From: Glossina fuscipes
Taxonomy: Eukaryota > Arthropoda > Insecta > Diptera > Glossinidae
Reading direction: 5' to 3'
DNA: 64,000 nt
Assembly: GCF_014805625.2 (NCBI RefSeq)
Contig: NW_023998452.1
Location: 1,766,660-1,830,659 of the forward strand
The translations under genes were made by a program, and so were the position numbers. The notes under the pieces were generated by a model that saw only the letters and a program-made list of their open reading frames with translations, was not told the DNA's origin and did not search any database. Shown piece after piece: positions 26,352 to 41,400 of this stretch; within the stretch, counting starts at the first letter, position 1, and each line of letters starts with the position of its first letter.

Positions 26352-29300
26352 AATGCATCCGTGTATGCTCTTAACTAGAATGTTGTGAATGAAAGACAGT
26401 GAAGTAGCGCGCAGACAAGTAAGAGCTTTTAAGCTTTTCAACAACCAACAAAGCAACAATGAAATATTATTAAACTTTATATGGGCATTTTTCGCTCTCA
26501 ATAAAAGATCAACAAACCCCCCAATCGTTATAAACTTTTGTATGTAAATATTAGTACATATGCATACAATAGTAAGTACAAGATTTGCAACAACATGAGT
26601 AGTATCTATAGTATATGGTATATATTCATATGTGTGCCATATGTGTTCCATAATGGTATGTATTTCAAAAACTTTTTACTCACTCTATATATGTAACCGT
26701 TAAATATTTTTCTTTGTAATTCACTTACTTTGTCTGCACTCGTATCAGTAGTTTTGTCTGTTCATGTACTCATATTCACTTTAACATATACCCACATATT
26801 TTCCTATATGCACTCTTCTAACCGTGAGTTCATATAAATCTAATTATCGAGTTTGTTACGCTTTCAAGTAAGTAACAAAGATGTCGTGATTCTTACTACA
26901 TACATACAACCAATTAATTTACGTGGAGACTCTATAATAAGTCTGTTTTAATATCTGAGTATTCTGGTATTCTCGCAACCGTGAATATTGAGAGAGAAAG
27001 AAAAATATAAAGCACTTGGTACGGACAGCTTTTCGCTTAATTTCTACTCCATTTAAGTTCAACAACAGTTGATGGGTCAAAAACACACACAGCTACGGAA
27101 TTAAAGCTAAAGGAAATCGAAAATTTTAGCTAAATACCTCAGTAATTTGCAGTCTAGGGTAGAAATCGATTTGAAAGTTCTTAAGCAGCATTTATAAGTA
27201 TTTTATAAGATTTGTATGAAATGGATTTTTTGAGCGAAATATGCCATCGAAATAAAAGAAGAAACTTGCAGCCGAGTGTACACAATTTGAGAGATTGATG
27301 AATAATTAAAGCGCTGCGAGCCCATAAGGTATCTCTCCATTCTGCTCCATTCAGTTGCAATATCTCGAATTTATTTTTAAATTAATCTTGGAAGTGATAG
27401 CTGCCATAGTGTTCGGTTTAAATCAAAGTATAATTCGTCCATTGTTATAATACGATTATAGTACGTATAGCATGAGCTTACGAGCCGTGATGATAATATC
27501 GTTTTTCATAAAGGACTGATAATGACTTCAACAGTGTTGATATTATCAATGATTATGTATAAAACAATGTCAGACAAGAGAAAACTTTTATATTTACGCT
27601 TCGTCCTTTAAAGATTAAGTATCTCGCTGCAAAACAATTACAAAGGCCAGAATAATGATATCAGTAAAACTAATGAAAACTATATTAGTGGAAAAAAAGG
27701 CAGCCACATAATGATGATTTTGTTTAAACACAGACATGATTGGAAATGGGAGAAAAAAAAAAAAAAAAGGAAAGCGAAAATTATATTCACTTTAAGCCGA
27801 ATTTTTCTTTTCAAAACACAAGCTCATACAAAAACTTAAAGTTTATATCCTATTAAGAAGACAGACTTTCTGCATATTTAGCCGTCTAATTAAGCGTAAC
27901 ATAATATCATTAGTAGGACTTCTTACGTTCATGCTATGTTTTGTTAAGGAAGTTACTGCAGGGCATGTAAAGCGGAATATAAGAATAACAAATATATGAG
28001 AGGACATAACATCACCTATGTGTATGTATGTGTGTATTGTTAACCACCAGTTTAATGGCGATTTTCTGTACAAACCGGAATTTTAAGGAATAAATTTGTA
28101 ATGTTGAATATTTCGCTAATTGCTGATCGATCTCTGGATCCATGATCCTATTATTTTAAACTAATCCAAAGAGAAAAAAAAAATGAAAACAAATGTAACA
28201 CATTGAAGGTAAAGGAAAACTGAAAAGTGTTTGTCTATTCATATCATTGATGGGATCTTTAATAAGAATTAAACACATGTGAAATCTAATTATATTAGCA
28301 CTCTACGTATTGCATACGTTACTTGGAAAACGCTGTAGCATTTGCTCGATCCCAACTAAATTTTCTGTTCAAAAATTAATAAAATAAAGCATCTTAAGTA
28401 AATGCCTTCATCCAGTGAGTACGCGCTTTAAAGACTATTCTAACATAGCTTATGATGAAAAAATCCTCCGGCGCGTTTTTGACATACACAGATTGCCGTA
28501 GTTCGTACGCATTTCGTCATTGACGGAGCTATAGAAAGTTTGTGAGAGACAAAAGTTAGTGTAAGTGCTTTCTTCAACTAATTTTTCTTTTGTAAGAAAA
28601 TTGTAAAGAACTTCAAAGTATGATTAACAAAAACTGCAAGTTTAAATACTCCCTCAATATTCTCGCGGAAGCTTATTACAACACCTGGAAGCTTCAAAAA
28701 AAAAAACAATACTTTTTATGGGGAAATCTGTTAAATGCGTCATTAAAATAACTAATTTTCGCCCATTGTATGCGACATTTTGATGATAGCGGCGCCGAAG
28801 GCAATCTAGTTTCGGAAAATCAGAAGAAACCTTAACTTCTTTTATATTGTCAAGTGCATTTGCAATACCTTGGCCTTTTTATTTCATTTTTATTTCAGTT
28901 TTCTTAAGATGTCGAATAAAAGAAAAACATAACTAAATCATATAAAATCTATTTTCAGAGAGAATGCAAATACACACACATAACGTAAATATAAAGTCAT
29001 ACATATTCGACGGAAATTCAAAGTATCAAGAGAAGGCAAACGAACCCAGCCAGTAGTAATTGTTTCATCATAACTTTGTCTATACTTTCTGACAATTATG
29101 TGGAAAACAAGCATTATAGTGGGACATGGCGCACAATTAGACACCTTACATCACTTCGGCCAACGCGATTATCCGCCTAACGACTTTTCGAAGCAAGGCA
29201 TTATACATGGAAGTGGTCCAGTCTGAATGATTTTCAATAGCGTTCGTTCTTGGACCAAAACACTTTAGTGTACCTAAGTTGATCAAAAATTGCGATATGT

Positions 29301-32300
29301 GTATTAAATGCAAAATTACATGGACAAGCGTTATAGGGACAGATGGACAGACAAGTATAGATCGGTTCGGAAAATGAGTCCAAGTCGATTGGCTTAATAA
29401 AAAGTAGGTCTACCTATCCGCGCAAACTGAATATACTTGCGACTTGTAGACTGAACACAAGATTACAAGAGGGACAGATGGAAATCAATTTTAAATTTAG
29501 ATTGGCCCATCTCAAGTCCTTGGGGGCGTTGCATATGTCCGTACAAACTTCACCATTCCTATTACTTTTTTCCCCAAGCTGTATATAGTGGATGAAAATT
29601 ATAAATATTTCGTTGTAATAATAATATTCACACTTGGGCATCTTGAATGGAAAAAATGTTTCGTTGCAATATCAATAAAATTACGTTGACATGATTTTAG
29701 GACACCCTTTCCTTTATATGTCGCAAATAATAATGATAATGTTTGACAATGCAGAGGCAAAAATATTCTGCATTAAAATTATTTTGATGAAATTCTTTGC
29801 ACTATTGTACTGTGTTCTCGGCAATTTGTCTATTGTTCGTGAAGCTGTAATTGGACACTGCGGGGATTTGTGATTTCTCAAAGTAACCAACCCTCTCTCG
29901 CTTGCATTTCTTCTTTACAAATTTCTTTGCATTTTGCTTTCTTTAGCATAAAATAAAGAAAATGGCAAACAATTCCCATTAGATTTAGAACTTTATGTTC
30001 GTATGAAGAAGATAAAACATAAAAATAATTTCTGAATTTGCATACATTACATGCAGGCTTGTGCGTCCTAAATAGAGTTATTGCAGTAAACTTGAATACT
30101 TTTGGGGTATTATTACGCAAATTTGTGTTCATCAGTTCCGATTAGATAAGTAACGTTGAACTTTCCAGTCGAGGATCAACGAACATCAACCGTACAATTA
30201 TTTTGTTCATTGTTGAAAAATTATGCTTTGTAGAGGAAGTTTGATTGTTACTATTATTATTCGTTTTTGCTCTCTTTTTTTTTTAAATTCTAATTCAAAA
30301 GAATTTATTTCATTAAGCTACGTATAGCTCGGTTCGTTCACTTAAAATTTCCTTTCACGTCATTTTTAAATGATTTCTTCAAAATTATTTAAATATATTC
30401 TCCAGGTTTAACTATTTATTAAAGGGAACAAAAAAAAAAAAAAAAAAAAAAGGAACACGCATTATGGCAATTTATTACAACCATCGTTGAAGGCATATCC
30501 TTTTATATATCAATTTAAATGTCGGTTTTTTTTCAGTATTATACTTTTTAGGTCACTTTTGCATATCGCTAGTTTATAGGTAATAATTACTTGTTTTCAC
30601 TGAATCAGTGATCAGTTTGAGGGGGTTGTAACATTTTTAACTTAACTTAAAATCTGATGAAATTGACTTGTTCTCTAACCCTTCAAATTAAAAAAACGTT
30701 TCTATCAAAAATTTTATACTGGAAAGTTTTTTTGTGAGTACTGCTGCGAAATACAAAATTATATATAAAGCCATAAAAACGATTTCAAGCAAAGACAGCC
30801 ACAATCTCTTATGATTAGTAACAAGTCAGAATATCGGAATTGGAATCTGATAAAGTTGAGAGTTTTTGCAATTTGTCCGAAAACATTATTGAATGCGAAA
30901 GTTATATTCGCCTCCTTCACGTCACTAAGCATTTTCGTTTCTTTTCACACATTCCGCGGCATCAGTTACCTTCTCGGGATTACTGTCTCCTCGAAATTTC
31001 AAAATATTTTCAGAAAGTCTTGGTTTAGTTTATAGTTTAATGAACTTTCGTTTTGTTAATTCGCCATAAGCGCATCAAGGAAGGTCTTCAACAACGCACA
31101 ATGGACCGATGAATGGATGGACTTGGCTTAATCTTCTTAGAATTTCACGCGATATGTCGCGGAACTTCACTACAATTAGTTCGTTTGGCGTTTAAGGAAA
31201 ACATTAAAATTAAATTAAAAAAACTTCGATTATTAATATGTTAACAACATGTGTAAACTCGTAGCTGTTTACTGTCGGTCATTTAGTTTCACGATACAGA
31301 TTCGTTCACGATTTCTTCCCTTGTCAGTCGCGGTAGTAGTACCTTTATAAGCGTAGCCAACGCTAAACGCAATTTCTTTGAATTTGCCTGGACGATGTTG
31401 ATATATGCCTGCATGTGTTCTGCTGGTTCACTTGAAAGCCAAGCCATGCTTAATTGATCTGAACAAGTGGTAATCAGAAGGCGCTATATCTGTTGAGTAT
31501 GCTAGGTTTGTAGGACTTTGCATCAGTTAACCGCTAGGACTGGTCTTGTTCAATTGACCTCGGTAGACATCTGCAATAACAGTCTTATTCGGTTTTAGTA
31601 GGCTGAGATACCATACAACTTGCCGATCCCACCATCTGCTCAGCAGTATTTTATGGCCACAAATATTCCGCTTCGGTGTCGATGTGAATGTGAATACCTC
31701 TCCTGGGCAAATCTACAAATTCTTGAGCTTGGAATTGTTATAGTAGATCCACTTTTCATCGTCACTCACAATACGCCGCAGAGAACTTTTTCCTTTTTTG
31801 CCTGGAAAGTAATGAACCAACGGTTGTACTTTGGGATTTTCGGTCCGTTCGTGTGGTGGCCATCTTTCCTCTTTTGAGATCTTTCCCATCGCATGTAAAC
31901 GTGTACAAACAATTGATTCGTCAACTAAGTGCTTTCAAGAAGCTGCTTGGGAGTTTGAGAAGGGTTCTGATCTAATAAATCGTGAAATTTTTTGGCTTCA
32001 AACTTGTTTCGTCCTCTAGGTCGTTCTTTATCATAGAGATCAAAATCATCATTTTTAAATTGCTGAAACGAATTTCGACAAATGTTTTGATGGGCTTCGG
32101 GAGCAGATGTCTTCAAATCAAATAAACCAAGTAATGTACATCGAAGATGCAGTTTTGAGCGTTCAACGATTAGGGTTTCTATGTACGGGACAATTCAGTA
32201 ACTCTATGGTCAAAACCATCGAATCTGGCCGTTGTACACATTGATATTTCGCCTTGTTTTACAATTTTCACCAATAGATGTCGCTGATTAAAGTATATGC

Positions 32301-35300
32301 AAACACTTAATAATTGAAAATCTAATCATCCGACAAACATTTTACAACATAGCTGCGAACAATTGCTCAAATACGGAGTATAATGAGCGTTCTGAAGTAG
32401 GTAGCTTAAGGAAGAAGAACTTAAAATAGGGCGTTATACCCACATTTGTTTCTCAATGCGGATGGCCACACCTTAACTATGCTTGACATAGTCAATGCCA
32501 TCACCTGTCTGTCTATGGCGACACTCTTTATCTTTCTCTTTGCACTTCTTTCATTTTATACACGCACAAGGACCATCATCTGAGTGAAAAAGAAAAGGTG
32601 AAAAAAATTTGATAAACAAAGGAAACCGATTTTTTCCTGAATTTCTTACTTCCGTAACTATTTCTTGTAGAGAAAATTTTTCGCGGAAAGAAATCAGTTC
32701 ACTCACAGTTGTCTTTTTTGCGTTTTTGCATCAATTAAAAAATATCTAAAGCAACTTACAACACTCCCAGTTATTATTTAATTAGAGAAGAATGGAAGAA
32801 ATCATTAATGTTTTAATCTTTTGCTAAAGCTACTAGAAATTGGATAATTTTGAAACCTTTTGTCATTTTCATTATTATGCGTTTATCAGCCAACCAGTTG
32901 CGAGTGCAGCTAACGCATTCACACGATGTATGAATAATTATTTGCTCATATTCTTGCATAATCACTGAATGGAATTATTTTTACGGATTCACTTACCTAA
33001 TATTTCGACTGTGTGAGTGATTTCACGTGGTTCCATTGTTGCTATTTGACAAATATAATCGCCGGCATCCTGTGGTACGGCATCACGTATTTGTAGATTA
33101 AAACCGTTAACTAAACGTACACGTGGATCGGGTGTAACCTTAACAGAGCCAGCTGTTAATATGGCGATGCCGCGTTTCCAAGCAACAACGTACGGATCTG
33201 CAATGTTATTAAATTTTGAATGCGAATTAGTAACTCGTTTTAATTAAAGCGTTACCATGATAGAAATAATTATAAATTATAATTTCACAGATTGCTTGAT
33301 TGGCTAAATGAAAAAAAACAAAAAAAAAAAAAATATTTATGCAGATTTTTTTTGAGTTAAGAAAAAATAAAAAAAAAGGAAAAAAAATTTAAACTCATAA
33401 TGAATATGTAATGAATAAATAATATTACACATAATTAAAAATCATCATCACAATTCTCACTCACACAACAATACAACATCATTAAAAACATATTCAAAGT
33501 TAAGAACGTATTTGAAATTTCCTTACGATCTGTTATAGCATGTATATTAACGGTATTGACGCGCTGCCTTATGCAATACAAATTTGCGTAAATGTATATC
33601 AATTACACTTATTATGGTAGAGATATCAATAACAGAAAATCTAATTAAACATATCATCGCAATATAACAAGAACACACATATATAACATCGTTTTTGCTA
33701 AAGCAACCACAAAATTCATTTCATTTCATTTGCATATCACACACACCCATACACATACACTCACGCATTCAAGTACTTTTCGTATATGTTTGTTAACGTA
33801 TTTAGAGGCAATGCTTGAGCAGAAATGACACTTCATCCGTTCGCTATCATACCTTTTCTAAATACGATGTGGCGATGAGATTCAGGAAGAAGAAGAAGAA
33901 GAAGAACATACAAGAACAAGAATAACAAGATGCGAAAAAAAGCGGTATTCTAAAGAAAATGATATGAACATAATGGGATTCAATCAATGCAAAGTAATAT
34001 GCAAATGAAAACGTAATCAAACACCCACTCAACTGCGCCTGTATGCGGCTTATTTAATCAACATGAACACCAACAATATGATCAAATTGTTCTTAGCATT
34101 GAGATACACACATGTGTATGTGATGCATCTTAAATGCATGCTTACCGTACACACATATATGCATACGTGCATACTCTGGCTTTATAAGCATCCATCCTCT
34201 TCTATGCAAATGACTTCGCCCTTGCGATTAATTTTCATATTTTACACTTTAAAATTTTTCAAACTCCTGTATATGGCAAAAGAGTTAGTAGTAGAGCGAT
34301 AGATAAAGCGATGAAACTGACTCAGAGCCAGAGAGTTTTCTATGTAAAAGAGAAACAATAAATTGTTTTAGACAATGCCAGCAATAACTAACATTTCAAT
34401 GTTTGTTATGCTTTTAAAGGTGCATTTTAGATTTGTAACGCCAAGCACTTCGCACTTACTTTGCGAAATAGATACTTCCTTGCTAAAGTGAACATAAGTA
34501 TTGAAATTTGGGAAAACGAGGCTCAGGATTAACGAAAACCATAGAATTTTCCTAAGATGTGGATCGTGATAAAAACGTTCCACTCTGCAAATTTCGTGTA
34601 AACACTCAAGACCCTTCTTGGGTTCACGCAGTTAGCGCGAAATTATTTACTTATTGAAAACCGAGAAAAATATGATAAATGGAAGACCTTGTAGAAGTAG
34701 GCTTCGTTTGGGTATGGAATATTTTAAAAGGGCGTGTCATTTGAAATTTGCAATCATTTTGGAACTGTCAACATACAGCAGACATTGCGACGACATTTGA
34801 AAAGTAACGTCGAGTGGGTTGTCAATTATAATAGATGCTTGGATGCGCTTTGAAAATAAGAAATGCGAAGTGTAAGTGTATACAGCGATTAGATTCGATG
34901 TTTTTGATCTTTCCCTACATAAAATAATAGTTTTCCGTTTAGCATTATCGATCGATGCTAATCGTGGAACGCTAACAACTCGGACATACATTACTTTTGC
35001 TGTTCGATTTAAAGGAGTCCGCTGCCGAAGCCCATCAAGTGTTAAGAAGCTTATGATGGTGCTGCTGCGGTTTTACTTTCAACAGTTTAAAAGTTGTGAT
35101 TTTGATGCCAATGACAAGGAACGGCCCGGAGGACCAAAGACGTTCGAAGACAATAACAATGAATTGAGCGACTTATTGAAGCAGAACTCACCTCAGACTC
35201 TCCAATAACTTTCAAGCAACTTAGCAGTTGATGAATCAACTGTTTTTGGATGTTTACACGCGAAGGGAAAAGTCTCAGAAGAGGAAAAATGAACGACAAT

Positions 35301-38300
35301 CCCAATCTCAAAAAGTCATAGCTTGGAAGCCCATTCACATCGGCATCAGAGCGGAATACTCATAGCCATTGAGTTTTGCTATGCATGGGGTCAGTAAGGT
35401 ATAGTGTATTAGGAGTTGCTAAAACCGAGTGAAACTGTTACCGCAGGTCTTTAGCGACGTCAATTGCGGTTAACATAGGCAGAGTCATCCTCGACCACAT
35501 GTTGCAAGAGTTGCCAAGGTTACATTGTTGCCGCTCGAATGGAAAGCTCTGCCAAATCCGGCTTACTTACCATGCACAGCGCTTTCGGATTACGACTTGT
35601 TCAGATCGATGCAGTATGGCTTGGCTGGTATGTCACTTTGGAAACGCTGAAGAAGAACGAATATGGACCGATGGATGGGCTTTCTGCCAAACCAATTTTG
35701 TTCTTTCGACACGGAATCGCCGTGTGGTCAGAAATATGGGAAAAAATTGTAGAAAGCGATGGAGAATATTTCGATTAATACATATTGTTACAATTTTTCT
35801 CAATAAATGCCGTCTTCAAGCGACCAACACGCGCATAATGCATTCAATTATTGGTGAACAAGGTCATGACTTTTTAACTATTTTTAATGATGGGGTGAAT
35901 TTACATCTATTTTAAACCAGCGGAGTCGAAAGACGTTGCCCGACTTTTTTGGCCTGTAATTAAGAGCGAGACTATTTTCAGCAGGACGATGTCATCTCGA
36001 CTCCGTGAAAAGTGAGGAAATGACATCCCTTGCTGAAAGCCTCTAATATAAGGGTCACCAGTTTCGAGTATAAATAAAAGTAACATAATTTTTTGCATAG
36101 TTCAAACTTATTCATCTCGTTTAAAAGTGTTGAAGTGATTTCAACATTTATTGAATATTTCGATCCTTTCTTTACCTTACGAAAAGATTTCTTGCAACTC
36201 TCAAAATATGCTTCAGTTTCCCCAATGATCTCACCATTTAATGCAAATCTTCTTTAAAGTTTTTAGACACATGATGGTCGTTGAAGACTAAACTTGGGGA
36301 GTACAATCTTGAATGGAGGCAATTTTGTCACTGTAATCATCGATCTGTGACATGGTATCTTTGCTTCGTTGTGAGTAACCGCCAATCTGGAAAACAACTT
36401 TCTCTTACCCAAATCTTCATGCGAAACAGTCGCGGCACTGTCTTTTCATAACTGCAGGAGATCAACTGACTCTTGCAAGTTCACTTTTCGTTTATTTAGA
36501 AGAATTTTTCGGCGTAACTATCTCTCCTATGTCTAGTATCATGGGATGTTACCTTTTTTTGAAACTTTATAGCACGTGCCCTTTTCCCACATTTTTTTTT
36601 TTTTTTTTTTCATAAATAAGTGTGGTACTGATGAACTGTATGAAGAAAGTAAATCAAGTATCATGGAAATCTAGGAATTGCTGTATGGGGAGAAAGGGTA
36701 TTATATAACACGCTTTAAAAATGCATAAACTAAGGCTTAGACTAAGCTAGAATGCTAATACTTAAGGCATTAGACTTAACTGAAATACCTTGTAATCTTT
36801 TATTTAAAAGGCACGGCACAAGCAATTGCTCACTTTAGCAGTGAGATGAGAACGTAAATTATTTAAGTTATTTAAAACATCAAAAATAATGCCTGCGTTT
36901 TGTTCAATTCATTAAATAAGTTCACATGTATGTCTTGTTATATATATTTGACTTTGGTTCTCCCAATGTACATTTTCTTCTTCTTCTCCTTGTTAAGAAT
37001 TTAAAACGCTTCAATTTCCGCTTTGAAAAGAAGGTAAAACGTAGTCAATAAAAAGATTAGAGAAAATGCATAAACAATTCATTGTATGGTAACGAGCAGT
37101 AAGCACACAATATTATTAAAAGGAATTTTTAAAGCCACCTAAAATTTGCTCGTTAAAGCGGAAATTGCGAAACTTCCTTACGGCTTAATGGAGAAACAAC
37201 AAAGAACAACAGTTTAACGTATTGTAATATCGAAAAATTTCGATTAAATATCAAGTGAAATAATAGAAAGAAAAACCAAAAAAGAAAAAAACAACATAGA
37301 TTTTTAAAATGCAATATATTTTGAGAAGAGTTACAATTTTGTGGAGGATTCAAATTGCATTTACGCACCAGCTGCAGGTGGAAATTTCTCCTAAACTATT
37401 GGTGTTGCAATGCCATTCAGAAAGTTTATGGTGTGTGAGTTATCTGACAATGCTAACGAGTAAGAAAATTATATTTGGCTGACGACGAGTCATGTGTACC
37501 AGCGTTAACACGTTGCGTATGCTTTAAACAATCTGGCCCCTTTTTCAATACCGACTAGAGGGCAAAAATTTCCAATGTTTCTATTAAAAGTTTGCAGTCA
37601 TTTCTCGACACACGATATAGACGGACGGACGGACGGACGTAGCTCGATTCAAAATTTATATATACCATATATACACTTTATAGGGGCTTTGATAAAATGT
37701 TTGTGTGTAATCCTATCCTCGAGTTGTGGGGTATGAAAAACAAACTCCACTCCTTATATGAGCATATAACCGATGAATAAGCCAGTGAGATTTTTTACTT
37801 CAGACCTTTTGTTTCTTTAATAAGAGGAGACGAAAAATGCTACGGTTATAAACAAAAAAAAAAAAAAAAAAGAAATCAAAGGTCTCCTGAATATACAGAT
37901 TAAAAATTTAAATTAGCTTAAAAATTACTCTATCTTTACAATAATGAAGATTACTACTACTATATGGAGCAGCAGGAGCAGGAGCAGGAGCAAAGTTCCA
38001 TTTGAATTAAGTTTTGTTTAAAGTTCAATTTGCCATTAAGTTTAGCACTTATCGCCATATTTCGTTCGCAACTCCCACATGTGTGTATGCTTGTCATAGT
38101 GCGTGTGCATTGCCAGCTAATGTTCATGAATTTTTCATAAGCCGCACGAGTAACAAAAATAATAAAATATTAATAAAATATTAGCAGATTATTAAGAACT
38201 TTATAAACTTCATGAAAAACAGAATATAAAATTATACGCGCTCTTATTGTTGTTGCTAAAATTCCCATATGCAGTTGCATAATGTTCGAGCACTTTATAC

Positions 38301-38378
38301 TCGTATGCTCTAAGGCATTACAAAACAAATGGAGAGAAAACAAGAAACGATTTTGTTCGAATCTTTAGTTCCCCATCA

Positions 38379-38413
<35 letters not shown>

Positions 38414-41400
38414 GTACTTATTATGGAAGACTTACAAGGAGTTGAAAAGAAGCTGAACAAACTGAATAAAAATAATGCGGAAAATAGATAGAGAGAGAGG
38501 GGTATTAGTCTTTTCGAGAACTCGCAATGCATACGAGTACGTATTAGAATAACGTAAGGTACATGAGAACGAATTCTAGCATTTTGCCTTCGATAACAAA
38601 GGCAGAAAGAACCATGCAATTCAATGCTCGGTTAGTTTCGGATAACATATGCAAATTGATGGAGTTAGTACACCCTCTCGGCATATTCCGTTCACGAATT
38701 GCGCATTATAATCCCTTGTCCGTTCATTCATTCGAAAATCCCAGCTTAAGTCGGATTGAAAAGATGTCTATGTCAAGTTTTCTGGAGAATCGATGCAGAA
38801 AATTGTAGGGCAAAAAAAAAAAAAAAAAAAAAAAACTAATAAAACTTTGTTTACTGTTCGTCGTCGCAGCAGTCAACAGCAGTCACTGTCGACGAACATG
38901 CAAACATATATAAATTCTTATTTGAATGAAGAGATTCTGCGTTTTTATATAAAAAAATGCCTGAATGCTTTCTTCTCTCTCTCTCTCTCATTTACGCGAC
39001 ATGGATTCACATTCGTATTCGGGTTCATTTGCTTATTTATTTTTTGTTATTTTTAAATTTATTTGCTTCGTTTCTTAGCTTTTTTCTTTTTGCTTGGTGG
39101 TTATGTTTTATAGCAAAAGTTTTGTCTTACGAAGACATAGCGCGATATATAGCTGCCAGTATAATAACCAGACCGTCAACTTAAAAATATTCGTATTAAG
39201 TGCACTAATGTTTTAGAAAATTTACATAACTTTTATTATTGTTCCCCGAATTATTGTATTTAATATTTTACGATTATGTTAAGCAAAATTTATTATTACG
39301 ATACATAAAAGAAGAGCAAACATTTCTTGTGGCGAAGCAGTTTATTGATTTATGTGAAATGATATCATTATGTTTATTGTGTTCTTTATGGGTATGGTTG
39401 CAACTTAAAATCATTATTTGCTATCTCTTTCTGCATTGCAGCAAGCCTAGCTAACCTCCACTAGTGCTCAAAAGCGAAAGATGCTGACAAATGGATAAAA
39501 AAACCTTCTCCGCAATCTGGTGCCCCCTGTTGATTATCTTTGTTGCTGGGACAGACTCTAATGAAAACCTAAAGCGTTTAAAGCTCGACAGATCGATGCA
39601 TGTGATTGAGTAATAGGAGCTTTTCCTCAATTTCAAGATCTTTGTTGACCTTTTTCGTGGTTGAGCCGGGGTTTTTCTAAAGGAAAACAGCAATATCGAT
39701 AAACTTGGGTTTAGAATTGACTTAACTGGATTTTGTAAATTCGGACCAACGTGTGCCGGGACCTTCTTACATTTGAATAAAACACCTTTAAACAGATTTC
39801 ATTCAATTCTTATAGGCCTAAAGGCGAATATATCCGTGCCGCTTGCAAAGCAAATAATTGTCATCGACATAAGAGCTAGTAAAAATTACTCTATAACGAG
39901 ATGCTGCCCGATCGCCTTCAATCCTTTAGTGAATTTGTATTTTCGATTGTTAAAAAATTTTGCAAAGGAAAAGCAACCTTTGATCAACAAGATCCAAGTC
40001 TGATATATGTGTCAGCTGATTGTTGTGTATTATATCAAAGTGCTTTATGCTATGCAGAGGCGATATTTTCGAGAATTGCATATTCAGTCTTGATGCTTGA
40101 AACTTGTGTTGCATGTACGTATTCTATGGTCTTTATCGCCTTCGTAAGACTTAAATAGTATTCATTACTAGTAGCTTGGCCTCGAAATTCGTAATACACA
40201 AAACCGCCCAAATCGATGAAAACTATCGACATCATCTTCACTTTTGAGCGACTTTAACCTGATTTTTTCAGACTTGATTCACTTTTCCCACGATACCTCA
40301 TTTGTTTCTGTGTTGTATATCGATAGATTCACAAATCTCGTTTTCGTAATGATGAGTTTGACAGACATAGCAAAAATCAAAAACTGCAGCAATTAAATAT
40401 ATTGACATGAAAACTCCAGCTGCTCCAGAAATTGCCAACTAAAGAAAAAAAAATAATAATCCTTTGATCATTTTATAGTACACGCGAAGTTTAAATGAAA
40501 AATTTACCTAACTTTTTATTCATAAAATCTTTTGTTCTAATGTTTTCTTTTAATTGTCTTTTTTGGTTTCTTTGTTTGATTTAATATTAAAATATTTTGT
40601 ATTTTCACTTCACTCCAGAATGAAATAAGCGAAATATATCTGAGCAGTTTATTTGAAAAATTTTCATTATTTTATTAAGAGAAAAGTTTTTACTTATATC
40701 CGCTTTGCTGCGAATTAAAATAACGACGTTACAATTGAAGTGAAATTATTAAGAGAACCATATATGCGAACAAAGATATGAACATGTTTGCAATGGCAAA
40801 TAAAGTTTCAATGCTTCAGTTATGCAAATTTTTTTTTTCTTTCATTATTATTTTAAGTAGTAAAGTAATTGGCTAAAACTTGAGGCAATTTAAAGAAAGT
40901 AGTTAAAGACTTTACAGACAGCAAACAAATTGAACATAAGTAAAAATAATGTAAATTTAAATGTAGTTAGTTTTGTGAAAGTTTGGAAAAATTTTGTGAA
41001 TTTTGCATTTCCTTTATGGAGACTATTAAGCTGACAATATCTTGTTGTCCAATTGACTTCAAGTCAGTATGTCGAATAAAGTTATGAATAATAGCTAGAT
41101 TTCAATGAAATGCTATTCATCGACACATACTGAAAAACTAATATACCTTCAGATAGATGATAGGCAAGCTTAGGTCTCTGCAAAATTTGATTCTGAATTG
41201 ATTGGTATCATGAAAGATAGAATTATCTTAAGTCTTTCTATGGGCTATGGACATTCATACAAACTTAATATACCCTTGTGTCGCATAGGGTGGCATAGGA
41301 AGTACAAAATATATATATATATATATATATGCCTTATTTCACTTACAAAGTCGAGTAAATGAAAAAATTGCATTTCTTTTTATGTTCCATTCATCCTAAG

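Larger units (their letters stand above)
10787..32996 (-). other. Large intron between the Ig1 and Ig2 exons (about 22.2 kb)
   Basis: Its borders are the donor at 32996 (gtaagt) and the acceptor at 10787 (ttgcag). It contains mariner remnants (14.0 and 31.4-32.1 kb), SINE copies (18.4 and 23.4 kb), GTCY repeats (19.7, 24.7 and 29.1 kb), a GC-richer island at 14.8-15.5 kb and the N gap. No further coding exon was found on either strand. Confidence 0.75.

Noticed and set aside
25912..26651. Open frames of up to 211 codons crossing the N gap
   Set aside because: They exist only because N and poly-A/poly-T translate without stops.
30811..31035. Two overlapping plus-strand frames of 62-74 codons
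   Set aside because: No family resemblance in either frame and no splice context.
31060..31150. Plus-strand TGGACCGATGAATGGATGG resembling a piece of the 35 kb mariner relic
   Set aside because: The similarity is only about 16 bases and lies in the orientation opposite to the neighbouring relic; probably chance.
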